Shown here one piece after another: positions 27,524-37,181 of a stretch of 64,000 nucleotides of DNA; position 1 is the first letter of the stretch, and each line of letters begins with the position of its first letter. This DNA comes from Marinilabilia rubra (GTDB lineage: Bacteria > Bacteroidota > Bacteroidia > Bacteroidales > Marinilabiliaceae), in NCBI RefSeq assembly GCF_003121985.1, contig NZ_QEWP01000011.1:62001-126000 (forward strand), read 5' to 3'. The notes below the pieces were generated by a model. It was given only the letters and a program-made list of their open reading frames with translations. It was not told where the DNA came from and searched no databases. A program made the translations under genes and the position numbers.

Positions 27524-30411
27524 TAGCTTAAATAGTTTAATTGGGTTAGAAAACCATTAAGTTCGTTCATGGTCTGGTTACGTTGTTTTTCAATGCTCTG
27601 TGCAGAAACATAGTATTTATCAAACAGGTTTTCGTAAGCTGCCACCAAAGCCCGTTTTTCGGCATTCAGGTAGCGTTGTAACTGGGTATTGATAATGTCG
27701 AAATGCTTTTTCAGGATTAGTTTTTTAGCTTCTTCCTTGGTTATGATGCCACCAATTTCTTTTAGTAAATTGTCTAAGCTGTCAATTTTTGCTTTTAAAA
27801 TACCTTTATCCTTTAAACGGGCATTATAGGCTTTTGTAATTTCCTTAAACTGTTTTTTGGCTTCTAAAACTGCATTGAGTTTATCGGGCTGGTCTTTACT
27901 CTTTTTCAAAGCTTTTTCCAATGCTGAGGTTGATTTTTTAATTTTATCGTAGTCGTCTGTATCTTTCAGGTCAGTTTTAAAATCGGTAATGAGGTTTTCA
28001 ATGTCAGTATCCAGCTTATCTATTTCTTCATTTGCTGCTTTCAACATCTTTTGGCTTTCTGCCTTTTCATCATCAGGGCCATGCCGTTTTAAAATCAGCT
28101 TCAGTTTTAATTCCTGCTGTTTCTCTTTAATTTGGGCTTTGTAGTCTTTTATTTCTTTTTCGAGGTCTTTAATTTTTTTCTCAGCTTCCTGAAATGGTTT
28201 CGCGTCTTCTGGTTTCTTTTTCTCGTTTAATAGATATTCAATTTGCGGCTTTAACTGCTCTTTTGCTAATTTGGGTGTTTGTTTTACTTCCCCTTCTTCT
28301 TCATCCTGCTCATATTCCACCAAATTCAATGCTTCTTCAACTGCTTCTTCCAGGTTGGTTTCTGCTTCTGCCTGCTTTATTTCAAGGTTTTCAATTTCTG
28401 TCTGCTCTTTTTTGAAAAACTCTTCAATCAGGTATTCGTCAGGTATTAGCCCGGCATCCCAACCATTTTGCATCATGGTTTTCAGGTCGTACTTTATATT
28501 GTCCCACCAGTTAACAAATACACCGGCTACCTGAAACTGGTCGAGCACACCAACAGGAACAAATTTGTCTTTTATGGATTGAAGTAATTGTTTACGGATA
28601 TCAGGAAATCTTTCATCCTTCAAGGAAATATAATCAGCTATTGGTTCTTGAACCTGGTTTTTTTCATCCTTTTCTTCTCCATTGGCAAGTAACGAAAAAT
28701 CATCTTTTGCCAATTGCCACCAGTCTGCAAGATGTACACCTAATTCAACAAGTTTGGTCTCAACTTTTTTATCGTCCTCAATGATTTGTTTAATTTCTTC
28801 CTTATCATCAAGTTTAAAAAGTTTGTAAGTATTATCCTTGTCTTTAAATAGTTGGTTGCCTTCAAAATCAAATTTTGGGCAAAGTGTTTTTTGAATTTTC
28901 TCTATTTCTGAAACAGGAATACCACCTACCAAATGAGCTTTTACATCTTCGGGTTCAGGTGGTGGAGTATTATCTACATATCTTCTGATGTTTAGCGTAT
29001 AATCATTTTTCTCAATAGTTTCTAAGTCAACCAACTTTGAATAGTTGGCTTCTTCAATTTTGTTTTGAAAAACGAAATCAATCTTTTCAATATCCTCCGG
29101 CCTGAGAGAGTTTTGATTTTTTCCCTCTGCATAGTCTTTATCTGCATTGATGATAAATACTTTGTTTCTCTGTTCATCAGGCTTGCTTTTATTGAAAAAC
29201 ATTATACAAGCAGGTATACCTGTTCCATAAAAGAGATGTGGGGGCAAGCTTATTACAGCTTCCAAAATATCAGCTTTTAACATGCCTTCCCGTATTTCTT
29301 TCTCTTTACCTCCTCGGAATAATACGCCATGAGGCATTACAACGGCCACTTTTCCGGTTTTTTTACAACTTGCCAACATATGTTGCACAAACATTAAATC
29401 GCCCTTCTTTCCAGTTTCAGGAGCAAAGCCATAAGAAAAACGGCTTTGATACTGCATGGTGGCTTTGTTGTAATTTTGAGAAAAAGGTGGGTTGGCAATA
29501 ACCCGGTCAAATTGAATTAATTGGCCATCTTTTTCGTTTAGTGGTTCCGCAATAGTGTCACCATATTCAATATTGTACTTTGAAATATTATGTAGTATAA
29601 TATTCATTTTACAAATTGCTACTACTGCGGGATCGTTTTCCTGGCCAAAGAGTTCAATATTCTCTGGATTCTGCCCTTGCTCTTCAATATATTGGTACGA
29701 TTGGATTAACATACCCCCCGAACCTGCTGTCGGGTCATAAATTGACATTCCTGCTTTTGGTTGCATGAGTTGAACCAGTAAACGCACAACCTGATGTGGG
29801 GTATAGAATTGTCCGCCTTTTTTTCCGCTTTCATCAGCGAAGTGTTTAAGGAGGTATTCATAAGCAGCACCAAGCAAATCAGGAAACTCAAAATTATCGT
29901 TGATTAAAGCAGGGAATTCATTGAAGTGGTCAATCATTTGCTTCAGGTCAACATTTTTTACAATCTGCTTTCCGTCCACTTCTTTGTTAAAGTTAATCCG
30001 TCCTTTGAAAATTCCCGATAAGGTGTCAGGGTTTGCTTCTTCTATTGCATCCAAAGCTTTGTTTAGCATTTGCCCTATGTTGTTTTGCAAATGCTTTATT
30101 GGTGGGTGTTTAACTCCATTTTCATCAGTAAATCCTTCATGCCATCTTGCTCTCTTTGGCACAAAGAAAGTTTCCCCATAAGTTATTTTTTCTTCAAGAA
30201 TTGTATTTAAAGTTTTTTCATCAAGATGTTTGTAATCCCCGGTTTTTAATTTCTCTCTTTTTTGGTCAAAAACATCTGACATTCGCTTCAGGAATAACAT
30301 TCCGAAAATGAATTCCTTATACTCCGCAGCATCCATCTTACCTCTCAGGATGTCAGCAGCTTTCATTAAAAAGTTCTCCAGTCTTGAGAGTTTAATCTTT
30401 TCTTTCTTCAT
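27523..30411 (-). CDS. hsdM: Type I restriction enzyme M subunit with long C-terminal extension
   Basis: 962 residues, much longer than the roughly 500 usual for HsdM. The N-terminal helical domain is followed by the N6-adenine methylase: [14 protein letters not shown] (about 203), PTAGSGGML (SAM motif, about 227) and [10 protein letters not shown] (catalytic NPPF, about 307). After about residue 510 comes an extension with a long Lys/Glu-rich coiled coil (about 640-880). It methylates the host site with HsdS and forms the core for HsdR. It is the first gene of the operon. A TAAATTTG box at 30427-30434 on this strand is a possible -7 element, without a well-spaced -33. Confidence 0.93.
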   Translation of the reverse strand: MKKEKIKLSRLENFLMKAADILRGKMDAAEYKEFIFGMLFLKRMSDVFDQKREKLKTGDYKHLDEKTLNTILEEKITYGETFFVPKRARWHEGFTDENGVKHPPIKHLQNNIGQMLNKALDAIEEANPDTLSGIFKGRINFNKEVDGKQIVKNVDLKQMIDHFNEFPALINDNFEFPDLLGAAYEYLLKHFADESGKKGGQFYTPHQVVRLLVQLMQPKAGMSIYDPTAGSGGMLIQSYQYIEEQGQNPENIELFGQENDPAVVAICKMNIILHNISKYNIEYGDTIAEPLNEKDGQLIQFDRVIANPPFSQNYNKATMQYQSRFSYGFAPETGKKGDLMFVQHMLASCKKTGKVAVVMPHGVLFRGGKEKEIREGMLKADILEAVISLPPHLFYGTGIPACIMFFNKSKPDEQRNKVFIINADKDYAEGKNQNSLRPEDIEKIDFVFQNKIEEANYSKLVDLETIEKNDYTLNIRRYVDNTPPPEPEDVKAHLVGGIPVSEIEKIQKTLCPKFDFEGNQLFKDKDNTYKLFKLDDKEEIKQIIEDDKKVETKLVELGVHLADWWQLAKDDFSLLANGEEKDEKNQVQEPIADYISLKDERFPDIRKQLLQSIKDKFVPVGVLDQFQVAGVFVNWWDNIKYDLKTMMQNGWDAGLIPDEYLIEEFFKKEQTEIENLEIKQAEAETNLEEAVEEALNLVEYEQDEEEGEVKQTPKLAKEQLKPQIEYLLNEKKKPEDAKPFQEAEKKIKDLEKEIKDYKAQIKEKQQELKLKLILKRHGPDDEKAESQKMLKAANEEIDKLDTDIENLITDFKTDLKDTDDYDKIKKSTSALEKALKKSKDQPDKLNAVLEAKKQFKEITKAYNARLKDKGILKAKIDSLDNLLKEIGGIITKEEAKKLILKKHFDIINTQLQRYLNAEKRALVAAYENLFDKYYVSAQSIEKQRNQTMNELNGFLTQLNYLS

Positions 30412-30646
30412 CTCTAAGTTCTAATCCAAATTTAAAATCACACAAGATACAAATTCTGTTTCTGTCACCATGATTGGGGAAGAAAAAATTGCACTGCTGA
30501 GCAAGACAAAATGCGGTCTAAGGAATCTTTAATTGTTATTCACTTGAAGGCCATATTTTAGAAAATCGTAAAGACATATTAATTTTCGAAATTGAATATG
30601 CTTTAATTCCTCTGCTGCTCCGTGGAGCTTGGTTTTGAAGCGATAA

Positions 30647-33600
30647 TTAATGAATTATTATCTTATCAAATAGTTTTCTTCCGTCTTTTGTCTTTAATAT
30701 TATTGTATGAATACCTTTTGTTGGAACTGTAATAAAAGTAGATTCCGTTGAGACATTTGCATTTAAATAAATCAACTTTCCTTCAATAGTGTAAACAGAG
30801 ATAGATTCTAAAATATCATCTTGTTGGACTGTAAAATATCCATTTGAAGGATTAGGGAACATTTTTATTCCATAATGTTCAAGAGAATTAATCGAACTAC
30901 TTACATTCACTGTAATAGATACCGTATTACTTTCATAAGTGTTTCCTCCAATTTTTGAAAAACAGGCAATATAGTATGTTCCTGCTGATGAAAAATTAGG
31001 AGTGTAGCTTTCTGATGTTTCTGCAACACTAAAGGAAGTCCATGGTCCACCCTCAGAAGTTTTGTACTTCCATTCTCTTGACGTTTGGGTCGGGAATTCT
31101 GTAACTGTTAAAGTTAGACCATCTTTGTTAATAGCAATAGATTGCTCATTCTCAGGTTCAATGCCATTTCCTGCTATAACAATATGGACTTCGTTACTTG
31201 TTGCAACAGTTGTTCCCCATGTAGATTTGCAAACAATAAAGTACTCTCCAAATCCTGAGAAATTAGGAGTATATGTTAAACCATCTTCTAAATAATTATC
31301 ATAACCACTTCCTGATGTGGTCGAATAATACCACCCTCTTGAATCAGCAGCAATACTTTCCGAAACTGTTAACTGAGAGCCATCTGTATCTGCACTTAGT
31401 ATTTGCTCATCAATTGGTGCAATGCTATTGCTTGCTACATTAATTATCACCTCATTACTTGCAAAAGTACTACCTTCAATTTCAGAGAAACAAGCAACAT
31501 AGTAATTACCCGAAATTGCAAAGTTTGGTGTGTAAATTTCGGCTGTTTCTAAAGTACTGAATGATGTCCAAGAACCAGAAGGTGAAGTTTTATACTTCCA
31601 TTCTCTTGATGATGCTGTTGGATATTCAGTAACAGTAATGGTTGAACCTTCCGAGTTTACAGCGATTGTTTGTTCCGTTGTTGGAGCAATATTATTCCCT
31701 GCAACAGCAACTTTAACTTCATTGCTTAACTTACTAGCATCTCCCCAATTAGACTTGCAAACTATGAAATACTCGCCAACTTCCGTGAAATTAGGAGTGT
31801 ATGTAGCGTCATTACCTAAATAACTATCATAATCTTTTCCTGATGTTATTGAATAATACCACCCTCTTGAATCAGAAGGTATTGTTGCAGATACAGACAA
31901 TTGTGTTCCATCCGTATTTACAGGAATTGTTTGTTGGTTAGCCGGAGATATGCTGTTATCAGCAACTGTCACCATAACTTCATTACTTGTATATGAACTT
32001 CCACCGATTACAGAAAAACATGCAATATAATAAGTCCCTGTGCTTGCAAAATTAGGAGTGTAATTAGCTGATGTTTGAGCCGTAGAAAATGAATTCCAAC
32101 TTCCTCCAGGAGATGTTTTATATTTCCATTCCCTTGAAGTAGCAGACGGGTATTCATTGACATTAAGAGTAGATCCATTTGTGCTTGGTGTAATTGTTTG
32201 GTCGTTTATTGGCGAAACGTTATTTCCAGAAACATTGACTTGAACCTCATTACTATACATGAATCCATTTGACCATGTAGATTTACATACAATGTAATAT
32301 ACACCAGCTTCTGAAATATTAGGTGTATATGTAGTACCATCTCCCAAATAATTAAAATACTCTTTTCCTGAAACCGTGGATGCAAACCACTCACGGTCAG
32401 ACGAAGTATAATCCTCGTTTACAGTTAGTGTATTGCCATCTACATTTGGATTAACATTTTGTGTTGTAGTTGGGGTAATGTTATTTCCCGAAACTCTTAT
32501 TATTACATCATTTGTCTCATATACCTTTCCTTCAATCGTTGAAAAACAGGCAATATAATATTCTCCGCTTTTCGCAAAATTTGGAGTGTAAATAGGAGTA
32601 GTTTCAGGAGTTGAAAAAGACTGCCATGTACCACCTGATGTCAATTTATATTTCCATTCTCTTGAAGTGGCAGCAGGGTACTCCTCAACAGACAAACCTT
32701 TTCCGTTATAACCAACAACTAAGCTTTGAGAAGATGTAGAAGAAATCTTATTACCATGTACAGATATTTTCACATAGTTACTTTCTTTGTATAAGGTGTC
32801 TAGTTTGGACTTACAAATTACGTAATGAACACCTAAAGAATTAAATCTTGGAGTATAAGTTTCGGTTGTTCTATATGTATTGCTTGTAAAATTACTAGGC
32901 TCATTTTTTGAATAATACCAGTATCTTGAATCAGCTACCGGTGATTCGGTAACAGTTAAGTCAGTTCCATTTGTATTAATGTCGATAATCTGTTCTGCAG
33001 TTGGAGCTATGCTATTTTCAAATGTTGCTGAACCATATCCATTAACAGTTATAACAACCTCATTGCTTGTTACAGTTGTATTATCCCATTTAGATTGACA
33101 TACAACATAGTAGGTCCCCGATTCTGAAAATTTAGGCTGATAAGTTTCAGCTGATTTATACGTGTTTGTTGTATAATTGTACTGACCAGATACTTTTGAA
33201 ACATGCCAATATCTTGAATCAGCAGCAGTATTCTCCGAAACTGTCAACAAATCCCCATCAGTATTAATATTGATAGTTTGAGTTCCTGATGGGGCAATAG
33301 TAGTTGCTTCAACAACCCTTACTCTAACCTCATTACTTGTATAATCTTTACCCTCTATAGTTGAAAAACACGCAATGTAATATGTTCCTATAGTTGTAAA
33401 TGATGGATTTAAGAACGTTGAATCTTCGATAGGACTAAATGACTGCCAACTTCCTGCTTCTGAGGTTTTGTATTTCCATTCTCGTGAACTTGCGATAATA
33501 TTCTCGTTCACTTTTAAGGTATTTCCAATGTTTCCTGTTACATAACATTGGTTTTCGTAAGGACTAATATCATTACCAATTACATTAACTTTAACTGGAT

Positions 33601-35557
33601 TACTTGTTAATTCAACACCATCATATTTTGATTTGCATACCACATAGAAGATGCCGGATTCGTCAAAATTAGGTGTGTAATTTAAAGTTCCAGTATTAGT
33701 GTTATTTGTAAAGTCATCTGTTGCACTTGAATAATACCAACTTCTTGAATCAGCAGTTGGGAATTCTGTAACAGTTAATTCTGAACCGTCTTGTAGTACA
33801 TCAATTGTCTGCTCTGTAACAGGGTCTATCTTGTTTTGCTCAACTACCCATACCTTAGCCATATCACTCATTTGAACATCGTTGCCATATTCAGAAAAGC
33901 AAGCAATATAGTATTCTCCTATAGTAGAAAAACTTGGAGTATAATTTGAAGTTGTAATTGCAGGGGTAAATGATTTCCAAATCCCCGTTTCTGATGTTTT
34001 ATATTTCCATTCTCGTGAATCTGATGTTGGATATTCGATAACAGAAATATCTTCGCCTGTTTCTCCAACTCTTAAAAGCTGCGTTTCAGTTGATGATAAT
34101 TTTGTTCCTGAAACATTTACAATTACTTCATTACTATTAACTGTGGTATTACCCCATTTAGATTGACAAATTACATAGTATGTGCCCGGTTCTGAAAATT
34201 CGGGATTATAATTCTCATCTCGTGCATTGTAACTTATTCTTTCATAAGGCCCACCCGAAGTTTTTGAATAATACCAATACCTACTGTCTGCCTCTGGACT
34301 TTCACTAACAGTAAGTGTTTTTCCTAGCTCATCAACATTAATATTTTGAGTAGCCGTAGGTGCAATACTGATGCCTATAACTTTCAGATTCGCATTATTA
34401 CTTGTGTATATCTGTCCGTTAATATTAGATTCACAAATTATTTCATAATCACCTGCTTCTGTAAATATTTTTGATAATGTAGAGTTAGTTTGTTTTGGTG
34501 AGAAACTTGAATAAGTCGATTCGCCACCTTTTTTATATTTCCATTCTCTTGATGTTGCAATTGGCTTTTCCAAAACGGGTATTTCAAATAATGTACCTAT
34601 ATTAATTCCAAAATTTGATGGCGAGATAGCATTAAATACCTGATCTGTATTTTTTGTAAAGAATGTTTGTCTGTTAGAGATAACCCAATCATTATTGTTC
34701 CAAAAGTAAGTTATAGTTTCTGTTTTAAAGTTATTTTTATCATATAAATGAACTTCCTTAGTTAGGCTAGGAGGTATATCATGCGTTAAATAATTTAACG
34801 TGGTAATTACCTCTGTAAGGTTATTATTTGCATCATACTCATTTTTATATATTTTTTCCGAATATTTATATAGTTGATGTTTTTCATCAGCTAAATAGTG
34901 ATCCTCCGTGAGTTTATTATTTTGAGCATCATAGGTGTATTCTTGTTTGTTCCAATTCTGCCATGTATTAGTAACCTTATCCCATTGAAACCATGTAAGA
35001 TTTTTTTGATTACCATTCTCAAAATAATCATATTCAATTTTCCATGAATTTATCCAGTCTTTTAGTTTTTCATTCCATTCAAAAGTTTGAGACAATGTTG
35101 CTTTGTTATCACTATTAGTCTCGTAGTATGATTTATACCGAAAGTCTGAATCTATAACCCAACCTGTAGCTTCCCAATTATATTGAGTTCCTGTAGTTAC
35201 ACCATTCTCAACTTCATATTCAATCTTCTGATAATGCTCTCCCCATGAATTCGATACGGAATTCCATTGATAGTATGTATAAGCGTATTCAGTTGCACCA
35301 TCGGTATAGGTACTTGTATGTTTCGATGTCCCAATCCATTTTCTTGATGATGTTTCAAAACGATACGATTCATAACCTATAGATTCACTATGTTCATTGT
35401 ATTGATGTATAATTTTGGAGGAAGCTGAAGTCCCAAATGAATTATCTGTATAGGTGGAATCTTGCAACACAATTTGGCCATGTGTTAAAGTGTTAATTCC
35501 AATTAATAAAACTGTTGCTAATAGTTTTAGGGTAAAATTTGGGTAATTTTTTTTCAT
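30647..35557 (-). CDS. Secreted repeat protein with type IX sorting domain
   Basis: 1636 residues from the preferred start MKKNYPNFTLKLL, which begins a signal peptide (LLATVLLIGINTLTHG); an upstream in-frame start gives no signal peptide. Residues about 30-300 contain W/Y-rich repeats (EYTYDAQNNKLT). Then come about 14 Ig-like repeats of about 85-95 residues. They alternate between an 'SREWKYKTS...YYIACFS' type and an 'SRxWYYSxxSG...YxVCKSxWG' type. The last 75 residues (MFPNPSNGYFTVQ to KTKDGRKLFDKIIIH) are a Por-type sorting domain, so the protein should leave through the type IX system and be cell-surface bound. It is probably an adhesin. Unrelated in function to the upstream hsd operon. 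Confidence 0.88.
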   Translation of the reverse strand: MKKNYPNFTLKLLATVLLIGINTLTHGQIVLQDSTYTDNSFGTSASSKIIHQYNEHSESIGYESYRFETSSRKWIGTSKHTSTYTDGATEYAYTYYQWNSVSNSWGEHYQKIEYEVENGVTTGTQYNWEATGWVIDSDFRYKSYYETNSDNKATLSQTFEWNEKLKDWINSWKIEYDYFENGNQKNLTWFQWDKVTNTWQNWNKQEYTYDAQNNKLTEDHYLADEKHQLYKYSEKIYKNEYDANNNLTEVITTLNYLTHDIPPSLTKEVHLYDKNNFKTETITYFWNNNDWVISNRQTFFTKNTDQVFNAISPSNFGINIGTLFEIPVLEKPIATSREWKYKKGGESTYSSFSPKQTNSTLSKIFTEAGDYEIICESNINGQIYTSNNANLKVIGISIAPTATQNINVDELGKTLTVSESPEADSRYWYYSKTSGGPYERISYNARDENYNPEFSEPGTYYVICQSKWGNTTVNSNEVIVNVSGTKLSSTETQLLRVGETGEDISVIEYPTSDSREWKYKTSETGIWKSFTPAITTSNYTPSFSTIGEYYIACFSEYGNDVQMSDMAKVWVVEQNKIDPVTEQTIDVLQDGSELTVTEFPTADSRSWYYSSATDDFTNNTNTGTLNYTPNFDESGIFYVVCKSKYDGVELTSNPVKVNVIGNDISPYENQCYVTGNIGNTLKVNENIIASSREWKYKTSEAGSWQSFSPIEDSTFLNPSFTTIGTYYIACFSTIEGKDYTSNEVRVRVVEATTIAPSGTQTININTDGDLLTVSENTAADSRYWHVSKVSGQYNYTTNTYKSAETYQPKFSESGTYYVVCQSKWDNTTVTSNEVVITVNGYGSATFENSIAPTAEQIIDINTNGTDLTVTESPVADSRYWYYSKNEPSNFTSNTYRTTETYTPRFNSLGVHYVICKSKLDTLYKESNYVKISVHGNKISSTSSQSLVVGYNGKGLSVEEYPAATSREWKYKLTSGGTWQSFSTPETTPIYTPNFAKSGEYYIACFSTIEGKVYETNDVIIRVSGNNITPTTTQNVNPNVDGNTLTVNEDYTSSDREWFASTVSGKEYFNYLGDGTTYTPNISEAGVYYIVCKSTWSNGFMYSNEVQVNVSGNNVSPINDQTITPSTNGSTLNVNEYPSATSREWKYKTSPGGSWNSFSTAQTSANYTPNFASTGTYYIACFSVIGGSSYTSNEVMVTVADNSISPANQQTIPVNTDGTQLSVSATIPSDSRGWYYSITSGKDYDSYLGNDATYTPNFTEVGEYFIVCKSNWGDASKLSNEVKVAVAGNNIAPTTEQTIAVNSEGSTITVTEYPTASSREWKYKTSPSGSWTSFSTLETAEIYTPNFAISGNYYVACFSEIEGSTFASNEVIINVASNSIAPIDEQILSADTDGSQLTVSESIAADSRGWYYSTTSGSGYDNYLEDGLTYTPNFSGFGEYFIVCKSTWGTTVATSNEVHIVIAGNGIEPENEQSIAINKDGLTLTVTEFPTQTSREWKYKTSEGGPWTSFSVAETSESYTPNFSSAGTYYIACFSKIGGNTYESNTVSITVNVSSSINSLEHYGIKMFPNPSNGYFTVQQDDILESISVYTIEGKLIYLNANVSTESTFITVPTKGIHTIILKTKDGRKLFDKIIIH

Positions 35558-35579
35558 TTTTCTTAATGTTTGATGTTCT

Positions 35580-35790
35580 CTTATCATGTGCGTTGGGAAG
35601 AAGGATGTGGGTGCTTTTTGTTTTTGCTTTATATGTCGCAACCTCCCGGCTATATGCGCCTGGCGGTGGCTTTAAGATCCGCTGTGACTTTATCAGCTTG
35701 AACACAGTGGAGAGGGTAAAACGAAAACCTCAATATGCTGTGAGTACCACGTCTGGCATGTGATAGCTTCATTGTGCCCACGTCCTATGT
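35580..35790. repeat. GC-rich intergenic block, possible multi-copy repeat
   Basis: About 200 bases distinctly richer in G+C than the AT-rich genes on both sides, containing the direct repeat CCACGTC twice (near 35747 and 35780). It holds no convincing gene. It resembles a genomic interspersed repeat or a remnant of a mobile element, but one copy in this window cannot prove that. Confidence 0.35.
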
Positions 35791-35800
35791 TTTTATTATT

Positions 35801-36460
35801 TTACTCCAATTCAATCCAATCAAAATATCCATCGTAATAACTATCAACAGGAAAAACAATATTGAATCTATTATCTATCATTTTATGAGAGACTGTAATA
35901 AACTTGCCCGAATATTTTAGGTCACTATTAACGGCCACAATGTAATATTCGCCTTCTGGTAAAAGAACAATATTTTCAGTTAGAACATCATTATATTGAT
36001 CTGAATTATTTACATCTAAGAGAAGTACAGCATAATCAGATTCTTCTTCTCTTGTTATAATTTCTCCAGGAGTGTTAGAGGAATAGTGGGTTTTAGTTTT
36101 TATAGTAATTGGATCTATTATTGATCCATTATCGAGCTTTAGTTTTCCATTCTCTTTTGTTAGAAGATCAAATGTTTCAGATTTTTTATCGTGAGGATAT
36201 ACTACATCATAATGGAATTCGTCTTTTTGTATTTCTGAAGTAATATCTTTAGCATCATAAAAATAAAATTTAGCAGCTGATTTCGAACATGAGAATATTC
36301 CACATGAAAAATTAGATGGATAAGGGTAACTTTGATCGAAGTAACCCTTATAAGCCCATAAAACAATTGAGGGATCTTCTTTTTCAATCGTATCATTATT
36401 CTTACTACATCCAATTAACAAAAATGTCATTGTAAGAGTCGATAAAAATAGATTTTTCAT
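35801..36460 (-). CDS. Lipoprotein of unknown function
   Basis: 219 residues. The signal peptide MKNLFLSTLTMTFLLIGC ends in a lipobox (LIGC) followed by SKNNDTIEKED. The mature part is beta-rich, with a Cys pair (CGIFSCSKS) that could form a disulphide. No family is recognised. It probably sits in the outer or inner membrane. It is read leftward toward the large secreted protein gene, about 240 bases upstream of it, and may or may not be co-transcribed. Confidence 0.75.
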   Translation of the reverse strand: MKNLFLSTLTMTFLLIGCSKNNDTIEKEDPSIVLWAYKGYFDQSYPYPSNFSCGIFSCSKSAAKFYFYDAKDITSEIQKDEFHYDVVYPHDKKSETFDLLTKENGKLKLDNGSIIDPITIKTKTHYSSNTPGEIITREEESDYAVLLLDVNNSDQYNDVLTENIVLLPEGEYYIVAVNSDLKYSGKFITVSHKMIDNRFNIVFPVDSYYDGYFDWIELE

Positions 36461-36617
36461 AATAATATGAAATTAATTAATTGCATTTTTTGTTTGTGTA
36501 ATCTTGTAAATATAAGGTGTTTATTATGTTGTGTGTGCTTGATTAATAAAGTTGTTGTTTCCATTCTTAAAATAAAATACATATGAAATTTTTAATTTTT
36601 TTTAGTCCAATAAAAAT

Positions 36618-36650
36618 AATGCGGATAGGAAATTTATTTCTATCCGCATT
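36618..36650 (-). terminator. Terminator after the small Gly-rich protein gene
   Basis: An 11-bp stem (AATGCGGATAG with CTATCCGCATT) and an 11-base loop. Read leftward it is followed by ATTTTTATT. It lies 15 bases past the stop of the small gene. Confidence 0.75.
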
Positions 36651-36665
36651 TTACAGTTAGTTTAT

Positions 36666-36818
36666 TCACTTTTTTCCACCGCCTTTAGATCCACCTGAAG
36701 ATTTACCACCTCCCGATGAATTATTGCTTCTTCCACCTCCTGATTTTCCACCTGTAGTCGAAGGCCATCCACCAGCATTTCCTTGTCCTTGTTGTCCTGT
36801 TTTTCCCATTGCATTCAT
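36666..36818 (-). CDS. Small Gly/Ser-rich protein
   Basis: 50 residues, starting MNAMGKTGQQGQ. It has a GGWPSTTGGKSGGGRSNN segment and a GGGKSSGGSKGGGKK tail. No signal peptide or membrane segment. Short Gly-rich proteins with a 'WPSTTG' core occur in Bacteroidota, with no role known to me. Its own hairpin terminator directly downstream supports a real gene, and an inverted repeat (36892-36934) lies in its leader. It is below the usual ORF-length cutoff, so it is easily missed. Confidence 0.6.
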   Translation of the reverse strand: MNAMGKTGQQGQGNAGGWPSTTGGKSGGGRSNNSSGGGKSSGGSKGGGKK

Positions 36819-37129
36819 CTTTTTAAGTTATTGCCTACTCCTGTTTTACGTCTTTTTTCGGTTTGTTCCGACAATCATTTAACAAAAACAAAAGGTGCAC
36901 AAAACATCCAAATCCGGAATGCCTCGTACACCTTTATATTTCTTATCAATCAATCCCCATCCAGTGGAGGAGAGGAATATCAAATTTCTTTTAAGCTTTA
37001 TGTGGGGTAGGGCCGTCAATTTGTTTTATTGTTTTAAAGTTTTTTAGTTTACTGTAAAACTAATTTTTTTGTTCTCATTTTCCAAAAATGGTTAACAGAT
37101 TTTTTCCTAATTGTCATTAGGGAAACGAA
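36819..37129. other. Intergenic junction between AT-rich host-like DNA and the GC-richer element
   Basis: About 310 bases without a supported gene. It contains a 9-bp inverted repeat (AAGGTGCAC 36892-36900 with GTACACCTT 36926-36934) and a small hairpin followed by seven Ts (37044-37070). The composition changes sharply just right of here, so the left end of the integrated element probably lies in this stretch. No duplicated att core could be identified because the right end is outside the window. Confidence 0.5.
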
Positions 37130-37157
37130 AAAAAGGCCACCCTTAGGCAGCCTTTTT
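37130..37157 (-). terminator. Terminator at the end of the element's leftward gene run
   Basis: A 12-bp stem (37146-37157 with 37130-37141, two G-U pairs, 4-base loop). Read leftward it is followed by TTCGTTTCC, the stem itself ending in a T-run. It lies about 25 bases after the last gene of the element. Confidence 0.8.
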
Positions 37158-37181
37158 CTAAATATAATCATTCCCAAACGC

